Origin: Mucilaginibacter sp. OK098
GTDB taxonomy: Bacteria > Bacteroidota > Bacteroidia > Sphingobacteriales > Sphingobacteriaceae
Length of the DNA stretch: 64,000 nt
Direction: 5' to 3'
Assembly (NCBI RefSeq): GCF_900142915.1
Contig: NZ_FRCM01000002.1
Coordinates: 62,001 to 126,000 of the forward strand
Shown here: piece by piece, positions 43,895 through 52,805 of the stretch
How positions within the stretch are numbered: the first letter of the stretch is position 1
How the letters are laid out: every line of letters starts with the position of its first letter
Notes under the pieces: generated by a model
What the model saw: the letters and a program-made list of their open reading frames with translations, nothing else
Told to the model about the DNA's origin: nothing
Database searches by the model: none
Translations under genes and position numbers: made by a program

Positions 43895-44704
43895 ATGGAT
43901 CCAGTAAGCAGCACATCGCCCACTAAACAAAAAAAACGTTCGAAGTTTAGCCAGAAAGTGTCTGATTTTTTTTTCAGCGTTTATAATATCCACCTGTTTA
44001 TAATCCGTTTTTTCCGCGAAGCTTTTGTACCCCCGTTTGAATTTAAAGAAATAATAAGGCAGTGTTTTGAAGTAGGCGTACGCTCATTTACCCTGATAAC
44101 AGTAACCGGCTTTATTGTCGGGCTTATATTTACCAAGCAATCCCGTCCGTCGCTTTTGGAGTTTGGTGCTACTTCATGGCTGCCATCGTTGGTGTCTATC
44201 GCTATTATGCGCGCACTTGCCCCACTGGTTACAGCGCTCATAGCATCGGGCAAGGTTGGCTCAAGCATTGGCGCCGAGCTGGGCTCCATGCGGGTAACCG
44301 AGCAAATTGACGCCATGGAAGTATCAGGCACCAAGCCTTTTAAATTTTTGGTTTGTACGCGGGTAATAGCAACTACCATAACCATCCCCATTTTGGCTAC
44401 CTATACGGGCTTTATTGCCTTATTAGGTGGTTATTTAAATGTGGCCCAAAACGAAGGTACCAGCTATACCAGTTTTATGCAGCAGGTTTTTCAGCCGCTG
44501 CAGTTTCTTGATTTTACAGCATCATTAATTAAATCAATTGTATTTGGTTTTACCATAGGCATTGTTGGCTGCTACCAGGGCTATTATTCAAACAAAGGCA
44601 CCGAGGGTGTGGGCAAGGCCGCCAACGGCGCCGTTGTAACCGCCATGTTTTTGGTGTTTATTGAAGAGATTATTATTGTGCAGATAACCAGTAACTTCCG
44701 TTAA
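43895..44704 (+). CDS. mlaE: MlaE/YrbE-family ABC transporter permease
   Basis: Inner-membrane permease of the lipid-asymmetry (Mla) transporter, 269 residues from the ATG at 43895 (eight codons are open upstream from a TTG). It has 5-6 hydrophobic helices. The family signature IGAELGSMRVTEQIDAMEVSG and TKPFKFLVCTRVIATTITIPIL is exact in style. It lies four bases before the ATPase gene, with mlaD third: the EFD order. A T9 run codes for the FFF near the N-terminus. Confidence 0.93.
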   Translation: MDPVSSTSPTKQKKRSKFSQKVSDFFFSVYNIHLFIIRFFREAFVPPFEFKEIIRQCFEVGVRSFTLITVTGFIVGLIFTKQSRPSLLEFGATSWLPSLVSIAIMRALAPLVTALIASGKVGSSIGAELGSMRVTEQIDAMEVSGTKPFKFLVCTRVIATTITIPILATYTGFIALLGGYLNVAQNEGTSYTSFMQQVFQPLQFLDFTASLIKSIVFGFTIGIVGCYQGYYSNKGTEGVGKAANGAVVTAMFLVFIEEIIIVQITSNFR

Positions 44705-44708
44705 AATT

Positions 44709-45482
44709 ATGGAAAAGCAAAAAGCACATATTGATTATAAAAACCCGGTTATAAGCATCAGGAATGTTGCGAAAGCTTTTGAAGATTATGCAGTACTCCG
44801 TGGTATTGATCTTGATCTTTACCAGGGCGAAAACCTGGTGGTGCTTGGCCGTTCGGGTACGGGTAAATCTGTTTTGATAAAACTGATCTCCGGCCTCCTT
44901 ACTCCTGACACTGGTACTATTGAAGTATTGGGGCAGGAAGTAACAACCATAAGCGATAAAGAGCTGCAGGAACTGCGGATAAGAATTGGTTTTTCTTTTC
45001 AAAACAGCGCCTTGTACGATAGTATGACCGTGCGTAAAAACCTGGAGTTTCCGCTGGTACGCAACCGTAAGGGTATAACCCGTGCCGAAATAAATAAGGC
45101 CGTTGAGGAGGTGCTTGACTCGGTTGGCTTATCGCAAACTATAAACCAGATGCCTGCCGAACTTTCGGGCGGACAGCGTAAACGGATAGGCATTGCCCGC
45201 ACACTGATCCTGAACCCTGAGATTATGCTGTATGATGAACCTACAGCAGGCCTTGACCCTATTACCTGCATTGAGATTAACCAGCTTATAAACCAGGTTC
45301 AGCAACAATACAATACATCATCCATTATTATAACACACGATCTTACCTGTGCCAAAGAAACCGGCGACCGGATTGCTATGCTGCTTGACGGGCAGTTTCA
45401 ACGGGTTGGCACCTTTAATGAGGTTTTTAATACAACTGATAAAAGGGTAAAGCCTTTTTTTGACTACAACTTTATACAATAG
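44709..45482 (+). CDS. mlaF: MlaF-family ABC transporter ATP-binding protein
   Basis: Cytosolic ATPase of the Mla complex, 257 residues. Walker A is GRSGTGKS, the signature LSGGQRKRIGIAR, Walker B IMLYDEPTAGLDP and the switch His in IIITHDLTC. It drives phospholipid movement between inner and outer membranes through MlaE and MlaD. Tight spacing on both sides indicates translational coupling. MlaB and MlaC are not present here, as is common when the operon is reduced to EFD. Confidence 0.94.
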   Translation: MEKQKAHIDYKNPVISIRNVAKAFEDYAVLRGIDLDLYQGENLVVLGRSGTGKSVLIKLISGLLTPDTGTIEVLGQEVTTISDKELQELRIRIGFSFQNSALYDSMTVRKNLEFPLVRNRKGITRAEINKAVEEVLDSVGLSQTINQMPAELSGGQRKRIGIARTLILNPEIMLYDEPTAGLDPITCIEINQLINQVQQQYNTSSIIITHDLTCAKETGDRIAMLLDGQFQRVGTFNEVFNTTDKRVKPFFDYNFIQ

Positions 45483-45500
45483 ATATTTATAGCATATATT

Positions 45501-46487
45501 ATGGCTGCAATAGAAAATAGAAAAGCAATAACGGTGGGGATATTTTTATCGCTCGGCCTTATCATCTTTATACTTGGCGTATTTACACTTGGCGGCCAGC
45601 AAAAAAGCTTTGCCAAAAGCATCCAGATAAGCGCTGTATTTGATGATGTTGCAGGCTTAAAAAAGGGGAATGATGTTTGGTTCTCGGGTGTAAAAGTTGG
45701 GAACATCCTCAGCATCCGCTTTGTAGGCACATCGCAGGTTGATGTGAAGATGAAGGTTGACCAAAGCATTCAGCAATTTATTCACCGCAATGCCGGGGTA
45801 CGCATTAGCTCCGACGGACTTATAGGTAACAAGATCATTGTGATTGATGGCGGAAGTCCGCAAGCCCCCGAAGTGCAGGCCGGTGATGTTTTACAGGCTG
45901 AAAAGCTGACATCAACAGATGATATGATTAAAACCCTGCAGCAAAACAACCAAAACCTGCTTTCCATAACTACAGATTTTAAAGTTTTAAGCCATAAAAT
46001 ATTACAGGGTAAGGGCACTATTGGCACTTTACTGGCCGATAGCCTGATGGGCGAACAACTGCGCAAATCAATGGCGAACTTGCAGGCTGCAACCACGAGC
46101 GCTGCTCACCTAGCTACTCAGCTCGACCGCTTCAGCGCAAAGATGAACACCAAAGGCGGCTTTGCCGATAAAGTACTTACTGATACTGTAGCGTTTAGCC
46201 GGATAAAAGCTGCTGTTACACAATTACAACAAGCCGCTGCCAATGCATCAATTTTAACTGATAATTTGAATAAGGCAAGTAATAAATTAAATAGCACCGA
46301 CAATGCTATGGGCGTTTTACTGAACGACCCAAAAGCTGCCGCGCAGGTTCAAAGCACCTTTAATAATTTGCAGCAAAGCTCTATCAAACTCAATGATGAT
46401 CTTGAAGCGCTCCAGCACAACTTTTTATTGAAGGGATTCTTTAAGGACAGGGCGAAAGCAAAAGCGGATAGCTTGAAAAAGAAGTGA
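45501..46487 (+). CDS. mlaD: MlaD-family MCE-domain protein
   Basis: A 328-residue protein anchored by one N-terminal helix (ITVGIFLSLGLIIFILGVFTL), with a periplasmic MCE domain at about residues 38-115 (ISAVFDDVAGLKKGNDVWFSGVKVG, ..GVRISSDGLIGNKIIVIDGG). A long helical tail follows, rich in Ala, Gln and Asn (QQAAANASILTDNLNKASNKL), predicted to form a coiled coil spanning the periplasm. It binds lipid in a hexameric ring in known relatives. Last gene of the operon. Confidence 0.92.
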   Translation: MAAIENRKAITVGIFLSLGLIIFILGVFTLGGQQKSFAKSIQISAVFDDVAGLKKGNDVWFSGVKVGNILSIRFVGTSQVDVKMKVDQSIQQFIHRNAGVRISSDGLIGNKIIVIDGGSPQAPEVQAGDVLQAEKLTSTDDMIKTLQQNNQNLLSITTDFKVLSHKILQGKGTIGTLLADSLMGEQLRKSMANLQAATTSAAHLATQLDRFSAKMNTKGGFADKVLTDTVAFSRIKAAVTQLQQAAANASILTDNLNKASNKLNSTDNAMGVLLNDPKAAAQVQSTFNNLQQSSIKLNDDLEALQHNFLLKGFFKDRAKAKADSLKKK

Positions 46488-46488
46488 T

Positions 46489-46641
46489 TAGAGGTTAGAG
46501 ACCAGAGATTAGTTTTTTGCTTGAAAGTAAGAAAAGCCTGAAAGGCTTTTAACGTATTCCAAAATCAAAGATTAGTTCGCAACTAAAACTAATTTCCAAC
46601 CTATATTTTTCAACTAATCTCTAACCTCCAGCCTCTAATCT
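46489..46641. terminator. Nested hairpin between convergent mlaD and the next gene, with word repeats
   Basis: The outer arms are word repeats: TTAGAGGTTAGAGACCAGAG (46489-46512) and CTAATCTCTAACCTCCAGCC (46613-46640), imperfect reverse complements. Inside is a perfect short stem, AAAAGCCT-GAA-AGGCTTTT, at 46532-46550. It serves both converging transcripts. Confidence 0.65.
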
Positions 46642-47376
46642 CTATTTACCAAATATATCACTTGCCTTACGCTGCTCAGGTGTTAGCGTTTGCCAATTTT
46701 GGTAACAGGCATTCAGGTAAGGTATTAGTTCAAATCGCTTATCAGTGTACTCTTTTACATCAGGGGTGTACAGCATCAAAAAGTTATCCATATCCAATCC
46801 TTTTAAAGGCACATAGTTACTTATGTTCAACGGGGTGAACACGTTGCTGATATGTTCACTTATTTCACGTTCTTTTGCCGATTGAGCTGCTTTTCGCTTC
46901 CTGTGCTCATCTTTTGTCCAGTAATGTAAACGGATGGCTACTCCCCCAATAGGCTTAAGGTATGTTGCATCTCGCTGGTAAACAACTGCTTGCCCATGAT
47001 ACAGAGGGTCGTAGTGCTGTACTGCATTGGCATTTGCTTTTGCACGGCCGCTGGTGTCAGTAATGGTTACCTGTTTTAGCTGCGTAGTTTTAAGCTCCAT
47101 GAAAATTTCACGCGCATGCATGTCTGTTATTAGCAATGTGTCTGGCTTGTAAGCAAAGCCATTAAAAACCAGCAGGTCGCCGGGCTTTGCGGCTATGGCA
47201 AATTGTCCGTCATCGCCGGTAATAGTTTTTAGCTTATTATTTAAATTCTCTACGCGGATAGCATGCAATACCACCCGGGTTTTACTTTCCAATACCCGCC
47301 CGCTAAATACAGACTGGCCACGAACAGTTAACACTCCAAAAAAGCAAATGCAAATGATAAGTATATTTCTAACCAT
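46642..47376 (-). CDS. CarboxypepD_reg-like domain protein, exported
   Basis: A 244-residue protein with a signal peptide (NILIICICFFGVLTVRGQ). Residues about 22-95 form a carboxypeptidase-regulatory-like beta-sandwich: FSGRVLESKTRVVLHAIRVEN, ITGDDGQFAIAAKPGDLLVF. The rest is a Bacteroidota-specific tail with many charged residues (WTKDEHRKRKAAQSAKE) and YQNWQTLTPEQRKAS near the end. Such proteins are common in the periplasm or outer membrane; function unknown. Confidence 0.72.
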   Translation of the reverse strand: MVRNILIICICFFGVLTVRGQSVFSGRVLESKTRVVLHAIRVENLNNKLKTITGDDGQFAIAAKPGDLLVFNGFAYKPDTLLITDMHAREIFMELKTTQLKQVTITDTSGRAKANANAVQHYDPLYHGQAVVYQRDATYLKPIGGVAIRLHYWTKDEHRKRKAAQSAKEREISEHISNVFTPLNISNYVPLKGLDMDNFLMLYTPDVKEYTDKRFELIPYLNACYQNWQTLTPEQRKASDIFGK

Positions 47377-47499
47377 GCGTAAATATAACTTAAACGATAT
47401 TTATTTTTATAGTGATAACAATATTTAACATTTGGGGTGATTGGGATTGGGAAAGGTTGTAGTTGTTTTAAGGGTTAAAAAGTAAAAATATAAAGCAGA

Positions 47500-47532
47500 A
47501 AACTTACGAAGTTTTAAAAACTTCGTAAGTTT
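47500..47532. repeat. Short palindrome AAACTTACGAAGTTTT, copy 2
   Basis: Same 16-base arms as at 22729-22761, with A at the centre. It ends six bases before the open frame of a truncated Rpn-like gene, so it may mark the deletion or insertion point. Confidence 0.7.
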
Positions 47533-47538
47533 GATTGG

Positions 47539-47937
47539 GTGCTGGTAACCGATTTAGACAAATGGCTTTATGTATTAAAAAACATGAGCCAAATGGATAA
47601 GATTCCTGTATACCTGCGGAAACCCATCTTTGAAAAACTATTCAGTATTGCTGAATATACAAATTTAACAAAGGAGGAAAAGACCATGTACGATAGCAGC
47701 ATGAAATATAAATGGGACAATAAAAACGTATTGGACTATGCAATAAAAGAAGGTTTACAACAGGGAATTGAACAGGGAATTGAACAGGGAATTGAACAGG
47801 GGATTAAACAGGGAAAATTACAAGGGAAATTAGAAGAAGCCAGGGAGATCGCCAGGGAAATGAAAAAGGATGGTTTACCACTTGCCCAAATTTCAAAATT
47901 CACTAAGTTATCTATCCAAGAAATAGAAAAACTTTAA
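47539..47937 (+). pseudogene. C-terminal fragment of an Rpn/PD-(D/E)XK transposase-like nuclease
   Basis: The 132-residue frame (GTG start) matches only the C-terminal part of Rpn-type recombination-promoting nucleases: DLDKWLYVLKNMSQMDKIP, then KYKWDNKNVLDYA, then the Gln-rich GIEQGIEQGIEQGIKQGK tail and a final helix. The N-terminal nuclease core with its catalytic Asp and E-x-K is missing, and upstream sequence is non-coding repeat. The tail arises from tandem CAGGGAATTGAA units that can expand or contract. Probably inactive. Confidence 0.75.
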
Positions 47938-47964
47938 TATTTCCAGGCCAATTTATTAAGGCAT

Positions 47965-48004
47965 TAACAAAAAGCCTTCCGAAGTATTGAAACTCCGGAA
48001 GGCT
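47965..48004 (-). terminator. Terminator of the SPFH gene
   Basis: AGCCTTCCGAAGT (47973-47985) pairs with ACTCCGGAAGGCT (47992-48004); on the minus strand the stem is followed by a five-T run. Confidence 0.75.
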
Positions 48005-48028
48005 GATAAAGCTCTTCAGATAATAAGA

Positions 48029-49945
48029 TTATTTACTCTCTTCTCCTTTAGCTGATTTTGAATCACCAGCTTTCTCACCAATCACCTCATTAGCCACCTG
48101 CAGTTTTTTCAACATTTCAGAGCCAATTAAAGCATCGATCATTCCGTTGCCACCACCATCTTTACCACTCACTAATATATCAGGCACCAATTTGATACCA
48201 TGACTTGCTAAAGCTTCGGCTACACGTACAATTGCGTATTGCTCTGTACCCATGGCCTCTGTTTTTTGTTTGGTTACTTCGGCTTCTGATAAACCTATCG
48301 CCTTAATTTTTGCGGCTTCGGCAATACCATTTACTTCAGTAGCATTTGCATCGGCCTTTGCATTTACAGTTTTAGCTTCGGCATCGGCCTTTGCTATCGT
48401 GATCCTTACCTCAGCATCAGCTTTTGCGTTAATGGTTTTGGCTTCGGCCTCACCACGCGATGCGGCAACTTTTGAAGCGGCCATCTGGGTATTTATTTCT
48501 ACCTGGCGGGTTGATTTTACAACCTCCGGCTGCATATCCGCACCAGCTTTGGCGCTTTCAAACTCCTTACGCTCAATTTGCGCATGGCGCTGGATCTCAT
48601 AAGTCACTTTTTCCTGTTCGGCCAGTTTACGGTCGGTTAAGGTTTTCATCAATGCTGGTGGAGGCACAATGTCACCAATCAGCGTATCAACCCCAACCAC
48701 GTTATAATCATTCAAAACCTTACTGATGTGCATTTTTGCATCATCCTGCCTCTGGATCCTGTTTGCTAAAAACTCAATCACGTCGCTCTTTTGTGCCGAG
48801 TTACGGAAGTAGTTGGCAATGGTAGGTTCCAGCACCTGCGAAACCAGGTTCTTCATATTACCGAAACGGGCAATCACTTTTGGCGCTTCGTTTCTTGGAA
48901 TGTGGATGATCTGTGAAACATCCAAATTAAATGTAAAACCATCGGATGAACGTACGGTAATTGTACACAGGTTTTTATCCAGCTCATGCGCTTCTGTGCG
49001 GCTATCGGCCCAGTTTAGTACAATATTGGTTGTAGGCACTACTTCAACCGCATGGGTATAAATATTCACCGGGTGCTTCCCGGGGTCAAGCGGCTGGTCC
49101 CATACACCTTTTTCATTCCGCTTAACAATGTTTCCATGCTTAAACGCGTCTCCGCTGGTATCTTTCCCTTCCGGCCCAACAAAGGAGTTTACCACACCAA
49201 CGTAACCAATCGGAATGTAGATCATATCCACTTGCTCCACAATAACAAACCATGGGTTCAGGTAATAAGTACCGGCAAGAATCACGTCCTCCTGCAAACC
49301 TTTCATACCGCCGGCATTAATAAATGCCATTGGGTCCTGGTAGTTTTTATGGCCAACTACTGATACACCGGCAATTTCGCCTTTGTCAAGCGGCTCGCCA
49401 TCAAGCGTGGTAACAATGCCCACCTTGTTCTCGTGGATCTGGGTAATAGGAACCATCACTATCTCAAACAAAAAGGTATTGATCCTATAACTACCCGGCG
49501 TTAAAAACGCAGCCTGCGGACCTTTTTGACCCTTGTTATCCAAAAACGCTATTGCATCCTGGAACTTGTCGCAGTCAACGGGCTTGCCCAATACACGGCC
49601 CATGTCCATAGGTGCACCATCCTTCGCTTTAACCAGGCCCAGCTTACCTTGTTCAATAATGGTAAACGATTCCATAGTAATGGTGTATTGCCATGGCCAC
49701 ATACCCCAATACAAACCCGGCGCCAGCGCTTTGGCCTGCATACCGGCTTCGCCGTTTATAGCGATAATACGGCCGTCGGGCAAACGCTTACTGCCCGAAA
49801 GGGCATATTTTTTCACCACTAAGCCAATACGGTCATCAGGCACGATGATCATACCGAAGAAAACGCGCAGTACAAATTTGTACATCACAAAAACTACTAT
49901 GACGGGCAGTACCCACCACAGTGAAACAAGAAATTGTTGGTTCAT
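48029..49945 (-). CDS. SPFH/band-7 (flotillin-like) membrane scaffold protein
   Basis: A 638-residue protein with one N-terminal membrane helix (WWVLPVIVVFVMYKFVLRVFFG) followed by a band-7 region. The upstream part contains repeated GxVxxxDGxPLDKGEIAG / KDGAPMDMGRVLG elements (about 105-190), then the SPFH core (SDGFTFNLDVSQIIHIPRNEAPKVIARFG). A long Ala/Glu/Lys coiled coil contains repeats of NAKADAEVRITIAKADAEAK. Flotillin-like proteins organise membrane microdomains; partners here are unknown. Single-gene unit with its own terminator. Confidence 0.85.
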   Translation of the reverse strand: MNQQFLVSLWWVLPVIVVFVMYKFVLRVFFGMIIVPDDRIGLVVKKYALSGSKRLPDGRIIAINGEAGMQAKALAPGLYWGMWPWQYTITMESFTIIEQGKLGLVKAKDGAPMDMGRVLGKPVDCDKFQDAIAFLDNKGQKGPQAAFLTPGSYRINTFLFEIVMVPITQIHENKVGIVTTLDGEPLDKGEIAGVSVVGHKNYQDPMAFINAGGMKGLQEDVILAGTYYLNPWFVIVEQVDMIYIPIGYVGVVNSFVGPEGKDTSGDAFKHGNIVKRNEKGVWDQPLDPGKHPVNIYTHAVEVVPTTNIVLNWADSRTEAHELDKNLCTITVRSSDGFTFNLDVSQIIHIPRNEAPKVIARFGNMKNLVSQVLEPTIANYFRNSAQKSDVIEFLANRIQRQDDAKMHISKVLNDYNVVGVDTLIGDIVPPPALMKTLTDRKLAEQEKVTYEIQRHAQIERKEFESAKAGADMQPEVVKSTRQVEINTQMAASKVAASRGEAEAKTINAKADAEVRITIAKADAEAKTVNAKADANATEVNGIAEAAKIKAIGLSEAEVTKQKTEAMGTEQYAIVRVAEALASHGIKLVPDILVSGKDGGGNGMIDALIGSEMLKKLQVANEVIGEKAGDSKSAKGEESK

Positions 49946-50236
49946 TTTTTTTAGATTGAAAATTTTTTAGAAATATTCCGGAGCCCTTGAGGTGCGGGCC
50001 TTTACAAACACTTACAGCATTAATCCGTAGTACCTTGGCTGTATAGTAATATTTAGATGACAAGGATTAACGGTTGTTACAAAAAGTGTGATAAATTTTA
50101 CCAAATATGCCTTATGCTTTTATCATACACAAGCATTATAAAAAATAATATATCAACAATTGTAAACAATTGTTTCACTGTAAAGGTTAAACCTATAAAT
50201 CTATATCTTATCGTAAACACATAACGCTTACTCACC

Positions 50237-50395
50237 ATGAAAAAAGCAGCAAATGAACAAATCTTGAAGAGCGGTTCAAGAGACACTCGTCCCGTTAAAG
50301 CCCAAGAGCTTAAGACTGATTTCCCTTTAAGCGAAAAAGACGAAGTAAAGCAGGCTGAAGAAAAGATGCGACAACGAAGAAAATATATTTTGTAG
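50237..50395 (+). CDS. Small basic hypothetical protein (52 residues)
   Basis: ATG at 50237 opens a short frame beginning MKKAANEQILKSGSRDTRP and ending EEKMRQRRKYIL. It is charged and probably helical or disordered, with no membrane segment. Codon choice looks like coding sequence, and a GACGCAA/TTGCGTT hairpin follows the stop as a possible terminator. I recognise no family. A longer open frame on the opposite strand lacks coding character, so I prefer this one. Confidence 0.5.
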   Translation: MKKAANEQILKSGSRDTRPVKAQELKTDFPLSEKDEVKQAEEKMRQRRKYIL

Positions 50396-50400
50396 CTGTA

Positions 50401-50418
50401 GACGCAATACTTTGCGTT
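50401..50418 (+). terminator. Short hairpin after the 52-residue frame
   Basis: GACGCAA-TACT-TTGCGTT, the same short repeat as at 16224-16241; no strong T-run. Confidence 0.4.
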
Positions 50419-50426
50419 TCCTGACA

Positions 50427-51053
50427 TTAAACGCCTTTATTCATCAACTCCTGGAAACAATCAATGTACTGCCCGATGTGCAAGCCATCAACCAAAGCAT
50501 GGTGAACATGTACAGACATTGGCATTGATCGTTTACCATTACTCACCGTCATTTTACCAAACGAAATGCTGGGGCAGCTATCTTTGCCTGAAAACATCCG
50601 GGCATGCGAAATGGATGTAAAGTCTATCCAGGGCAGGGATGAAAAACGGATCAGGTCTATTCGTGTTTCTCTGAGCAGGTTGGTTGAATTTTGCACTTGC
50701 TGAACTTCTTCATTTGCAGCGGCAATATATTCGTCAAATGATGGGTTGTAGGCTATATAACCAAAGCCAAAAGTACCATTGCTGCGGCCAATGGTCGAGC
50801 CGGCATTTATCTGGTCGTAAATAAATACCTCATCCCCATCAATCCGAAGTTTAAATGGCTCAGTAACCTGCGCGGCAGCTAATGCCTTATAGAGTGTATA
50901 TAGAAAAAACGACACACCTTTTTCTTTGGCAAATTTATACGCGGCAGTGCAATCAATATTTACACAAACACCATAAAAAGGCTCTTCAAACTTGCTGAAA
51001 AAATTAAAATGTTCTTTACGCACCCAGTTTTCAAGATCAAGCTTCTGTCTCAT
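50427..51053 (-). CDS. Chloramphenicol acetyltransferase-like protein (CatA fold)
   Basis: A 208-residue trimer-type acetyltransferase. The active-site motif HVHHALVDGLHIG is intact (His185 and Asp189). FEEPFYGVCVNIDCT, SFFLYTLYKALAAAQ and WIDFTSISHARMFSG match the family. I start at MRQKLDLENW at 51053; the 17 codons upstream are open but precede the normal N-terminus. CAT-fold proteins include true drug-modifying enzymes and others of unknown substrate, so resistance should not be assumed. Confidence 0.85.
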   Translation of the reverse strand: MRQKLDLENWVRKEHFNFFSKFEEPFYGVCVNIDCTAAYKFAKEKGVSFFLYTLYKALAAAQVTEPFKLRIDGDEVFIYDQINAGSTIGRSNGTFGFGYIAYNPSFDEYIAAANEEVQQVQNSTNLLRETRIDLIRFSSLPWIDFTSISHARMFSGKDSCPSISFGKMTVSNGKRSMPMSVHVHHALVDGLHIGQYIDCFQELMNKGV

Positions 51054-51091
51054 GGGGCAAAAATAGGATATTTTTTGTGGGCTTAAATTCC

Positions 51092-51150
51092 AAAAAAAAA
51101 TCATTCTGAGTAATCCATATTTACGCGCAAATATGGATTACTCAGAATGA
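51092..51150 (-). terminator. Strong terminator of the GH51 gene
   Basis: Perfect 22-base arms (51101-51122 and 51129-51150; TCATTCTGAGTAATCCATAT end) with a six-base loop. On the minus strand they are followed by a nine-T run, a textbook intrinsic terminator for the arabinofuranosidase transcript. Confidence 0.85.
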
Positions 51151-51153
51151 CAC

Positions 51154-51185
51154 AAAATCCGAAATCGAAATTCCGAATTCCGAAA
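51154..51185. repeat. C-word repeat ATCCGAAATCGAAATTCCG
   Basis: Same family as 1350-1379; on the minus strand it reads as G-words directly after the GH51 stop. Confidence 0.5.
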
Positions 51186-52727
51186 TTAAAATAGCTCCAG
51201 CGTCACTGCCGATTTAGCAGGCATCACCACCACTAAATTATCACCATCTTTCTTAGCGCCTTTAAAACTTTCAAGCTGCAGCTTGTTGGGTTTATCAAAT
51301 GTATTGATATCAGTAATGTTAGCTGATGTAAGGATCTGCCCGGTTACTGATTTCCATTTAATATCTTTAAGGCTGGTGCTTATGGTAATGTTATTATGCG
51401 GATCAAGATTTGTCAGGGATATATGCACCTTACCCTGCGCATCCTGCGATGCTGAAACATTTATTGCAGGGATCTTTTTATCACCCATTACATAATCAGG
51501 CGAGGTTAGCTGCATCGGTAAATATTTAGCGTCCTGGTGCACTTTGTACATATCAAATATGTAATAAGTTGGGGTCAGCAGCATTTTCTCCTTATCAGTA
51601 AGGATAAGCGACTGTAAAACATTGATGGTTTGTGCCAAAGCCGCTCCCCTAACCCTATCGCAATGATTATTAAAAATATTCAGGTTTGTTGATGCGATCA
51701 GTGCGTCGCGCAGGCTGTTCTGCTGGTATAAAAATCCAGGATTGGTGCCGGGTTCAACATCAGTCCAAACTCCCCATTCATCAACCACTAAAGCCACATG
51801 TTTCTTCGGGTCATATTTATCCATAATGGCGGCATGTTTGGTAACAAGCTCATCCATTTTAAGGCATTTAACCATGGTTTCAAAATACTCGCTTTCGTTA
51901 AAGCTGGTTGCCGATCCTTTGTGGCCCCAATCGCCGGTTGGCACGGTATAATAATGTAATGAAATCCCCCACATATCCCAGTCAGAAATATTCTTCATTA
52001 TTACCTCGGTCCAGTTGTAATCGTCAGAATTCGGACCGCTGGCAATCTTTTTAAGCGGAGCGCCCGGGTAATTTTTAGCGAATGCTGCATACCTTTTATA
52101 TTCATTGGCATAAAATTCAGGTGTCATATTACCACCACAACCCCAGCTTTCGTTCCCTATCCCCCAAAAAGTAACTTTATATGGGTCAGGGTGGCCATTT
52201 TGCTTGCGCATTTCTGCAACGGTGCTGGTGCTGTTTGAGTTTGTATATTCAATCCATTTTGACATTTCCTCAACCGTACCGCTGCCCACATTTGCAGCAA
52301 TATATGGCTCAGTGCCAAGCAGGCTGCAAAGCTCAAGAAACTCGTGTGTGCCAAAGCTGTTATCTTCGGTCGTGCCGCCCCAGTTGGTATTTACCATCCG
52401 TGGCCTTTGTGCCGATGGGCCAATACCATCTCGCCAATGGTATTCATCGGCAAAACAACCGCCCGGCCAGCGCAGGCTCGGGATCTTTATTTTTTTTAGT
52501 GCATTAACCACATCAAGCCTGATGCGGTCCTGTTTTTCAACCGGTAATGATTTATCAACCCAAAAGCCGCCATAAATACCATGCCCCAAATGTTCGGCAA
52601 ACTGGCCATAAATATATTTGCTGATGGTTAGCTTTGAGTCATTGCTGATTGCAAGGCTTGCAGTTTCCTGCTGACTGTACGCACACATTGCCATACAGAT
52701 GAAGCATAAGGTAAGAATTTTCTTCAC
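51186..52727 (-). CDS. abfA: GH51 alpha-L-arabinofuranosidase
   Basis: Secreted enzyme, 513 residues, removing arabinofuranosyl side groups from hemicellulose. Signal peptide LTLCFICMAMCAYSQQ. The catalytic residues are Glu193 in WGIGNESWGCGGNM and Glu317 in VVDEWGVWTD. SLRWPGGCFADEYHWRDGIGP is the family's N-terminal barrel motif, and the C-terminal beta-sandwich ends AKSAVTLELF. It is not in a PUL here and stands alone with its own terminator; likely acts on arabinoxylan or arabinan. Confidence 0.93.
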   Translation of the reverse strand: MKKILTLCFICMAMCAYSQQETASLAISNDSKLTISKYIYGQFAEHLGHGIYGGFWVDKSLPVEKQDRIRLDVVNALKKIKIPSLRWPGGCFADEYHWRDGIGPSAQRPRMVNTNWGGTTEDNSFGTHEFLELCSLLGTEPYIAANVGSGTVEEMSKWIEYTNSNSTSTVAEMRKQNGHPDPYKVTFWGIGNESWGCGGNMTPEFYANEYKRYAAFAKNYPGAPLKKIASGPNSDDYNWTEVIMKNISDWDMWGISLHYYTVPTGDWGHKGSATSFNESEYFETMVKCLKMDELVTKHAAIMDKYDPKKHVALVVDEWGVWTDVEPGTNPGFLYQQNSLRDALIASTNLNIFNNHCDRVRGAALAQTINVLQSLILTDKEKMLLTPTYYIFDMYKVHQDAKYLPMQLTSPDYVMGDKKIPAINVSASQDAQGKVHISLTNLDPHNNITISTSLKDIKWKSVTGQILTSANITDINTFDKPNKLQLESFKGAKKDGDNLVVVMPAKSAVTLELF

Positions 52728-52805
52728 GATGATTTAGTTGGTTTAATAATTGTAAAAATAACACTTAAAACAAATAAATGAAATTTTATTTAAATTAGAT
52801 GCCAT

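Noticed and set aside
48252..48602. Plus-strand Ala/Ser-rich frame inside the SPFH gene
   Set aside because: Antisense shadow of the Ala/Lys coiled-coil repeats.
50098..50427. Minus-strand open frame of about 109 codons
   Set aside because: Composition is unlike protein (Ser/Phe/Arg-rich shadow pattern), and it overlaps the more plausible 52-residue plus-strand frame and its hairpin.
50427..51053. Chloramphenicol resistance gene on a mobile element
   Set aside because: The CAT motif is real, but no mobile-element genes surround it, and chromosomal CAT-like proteins of unknown substrate are common.
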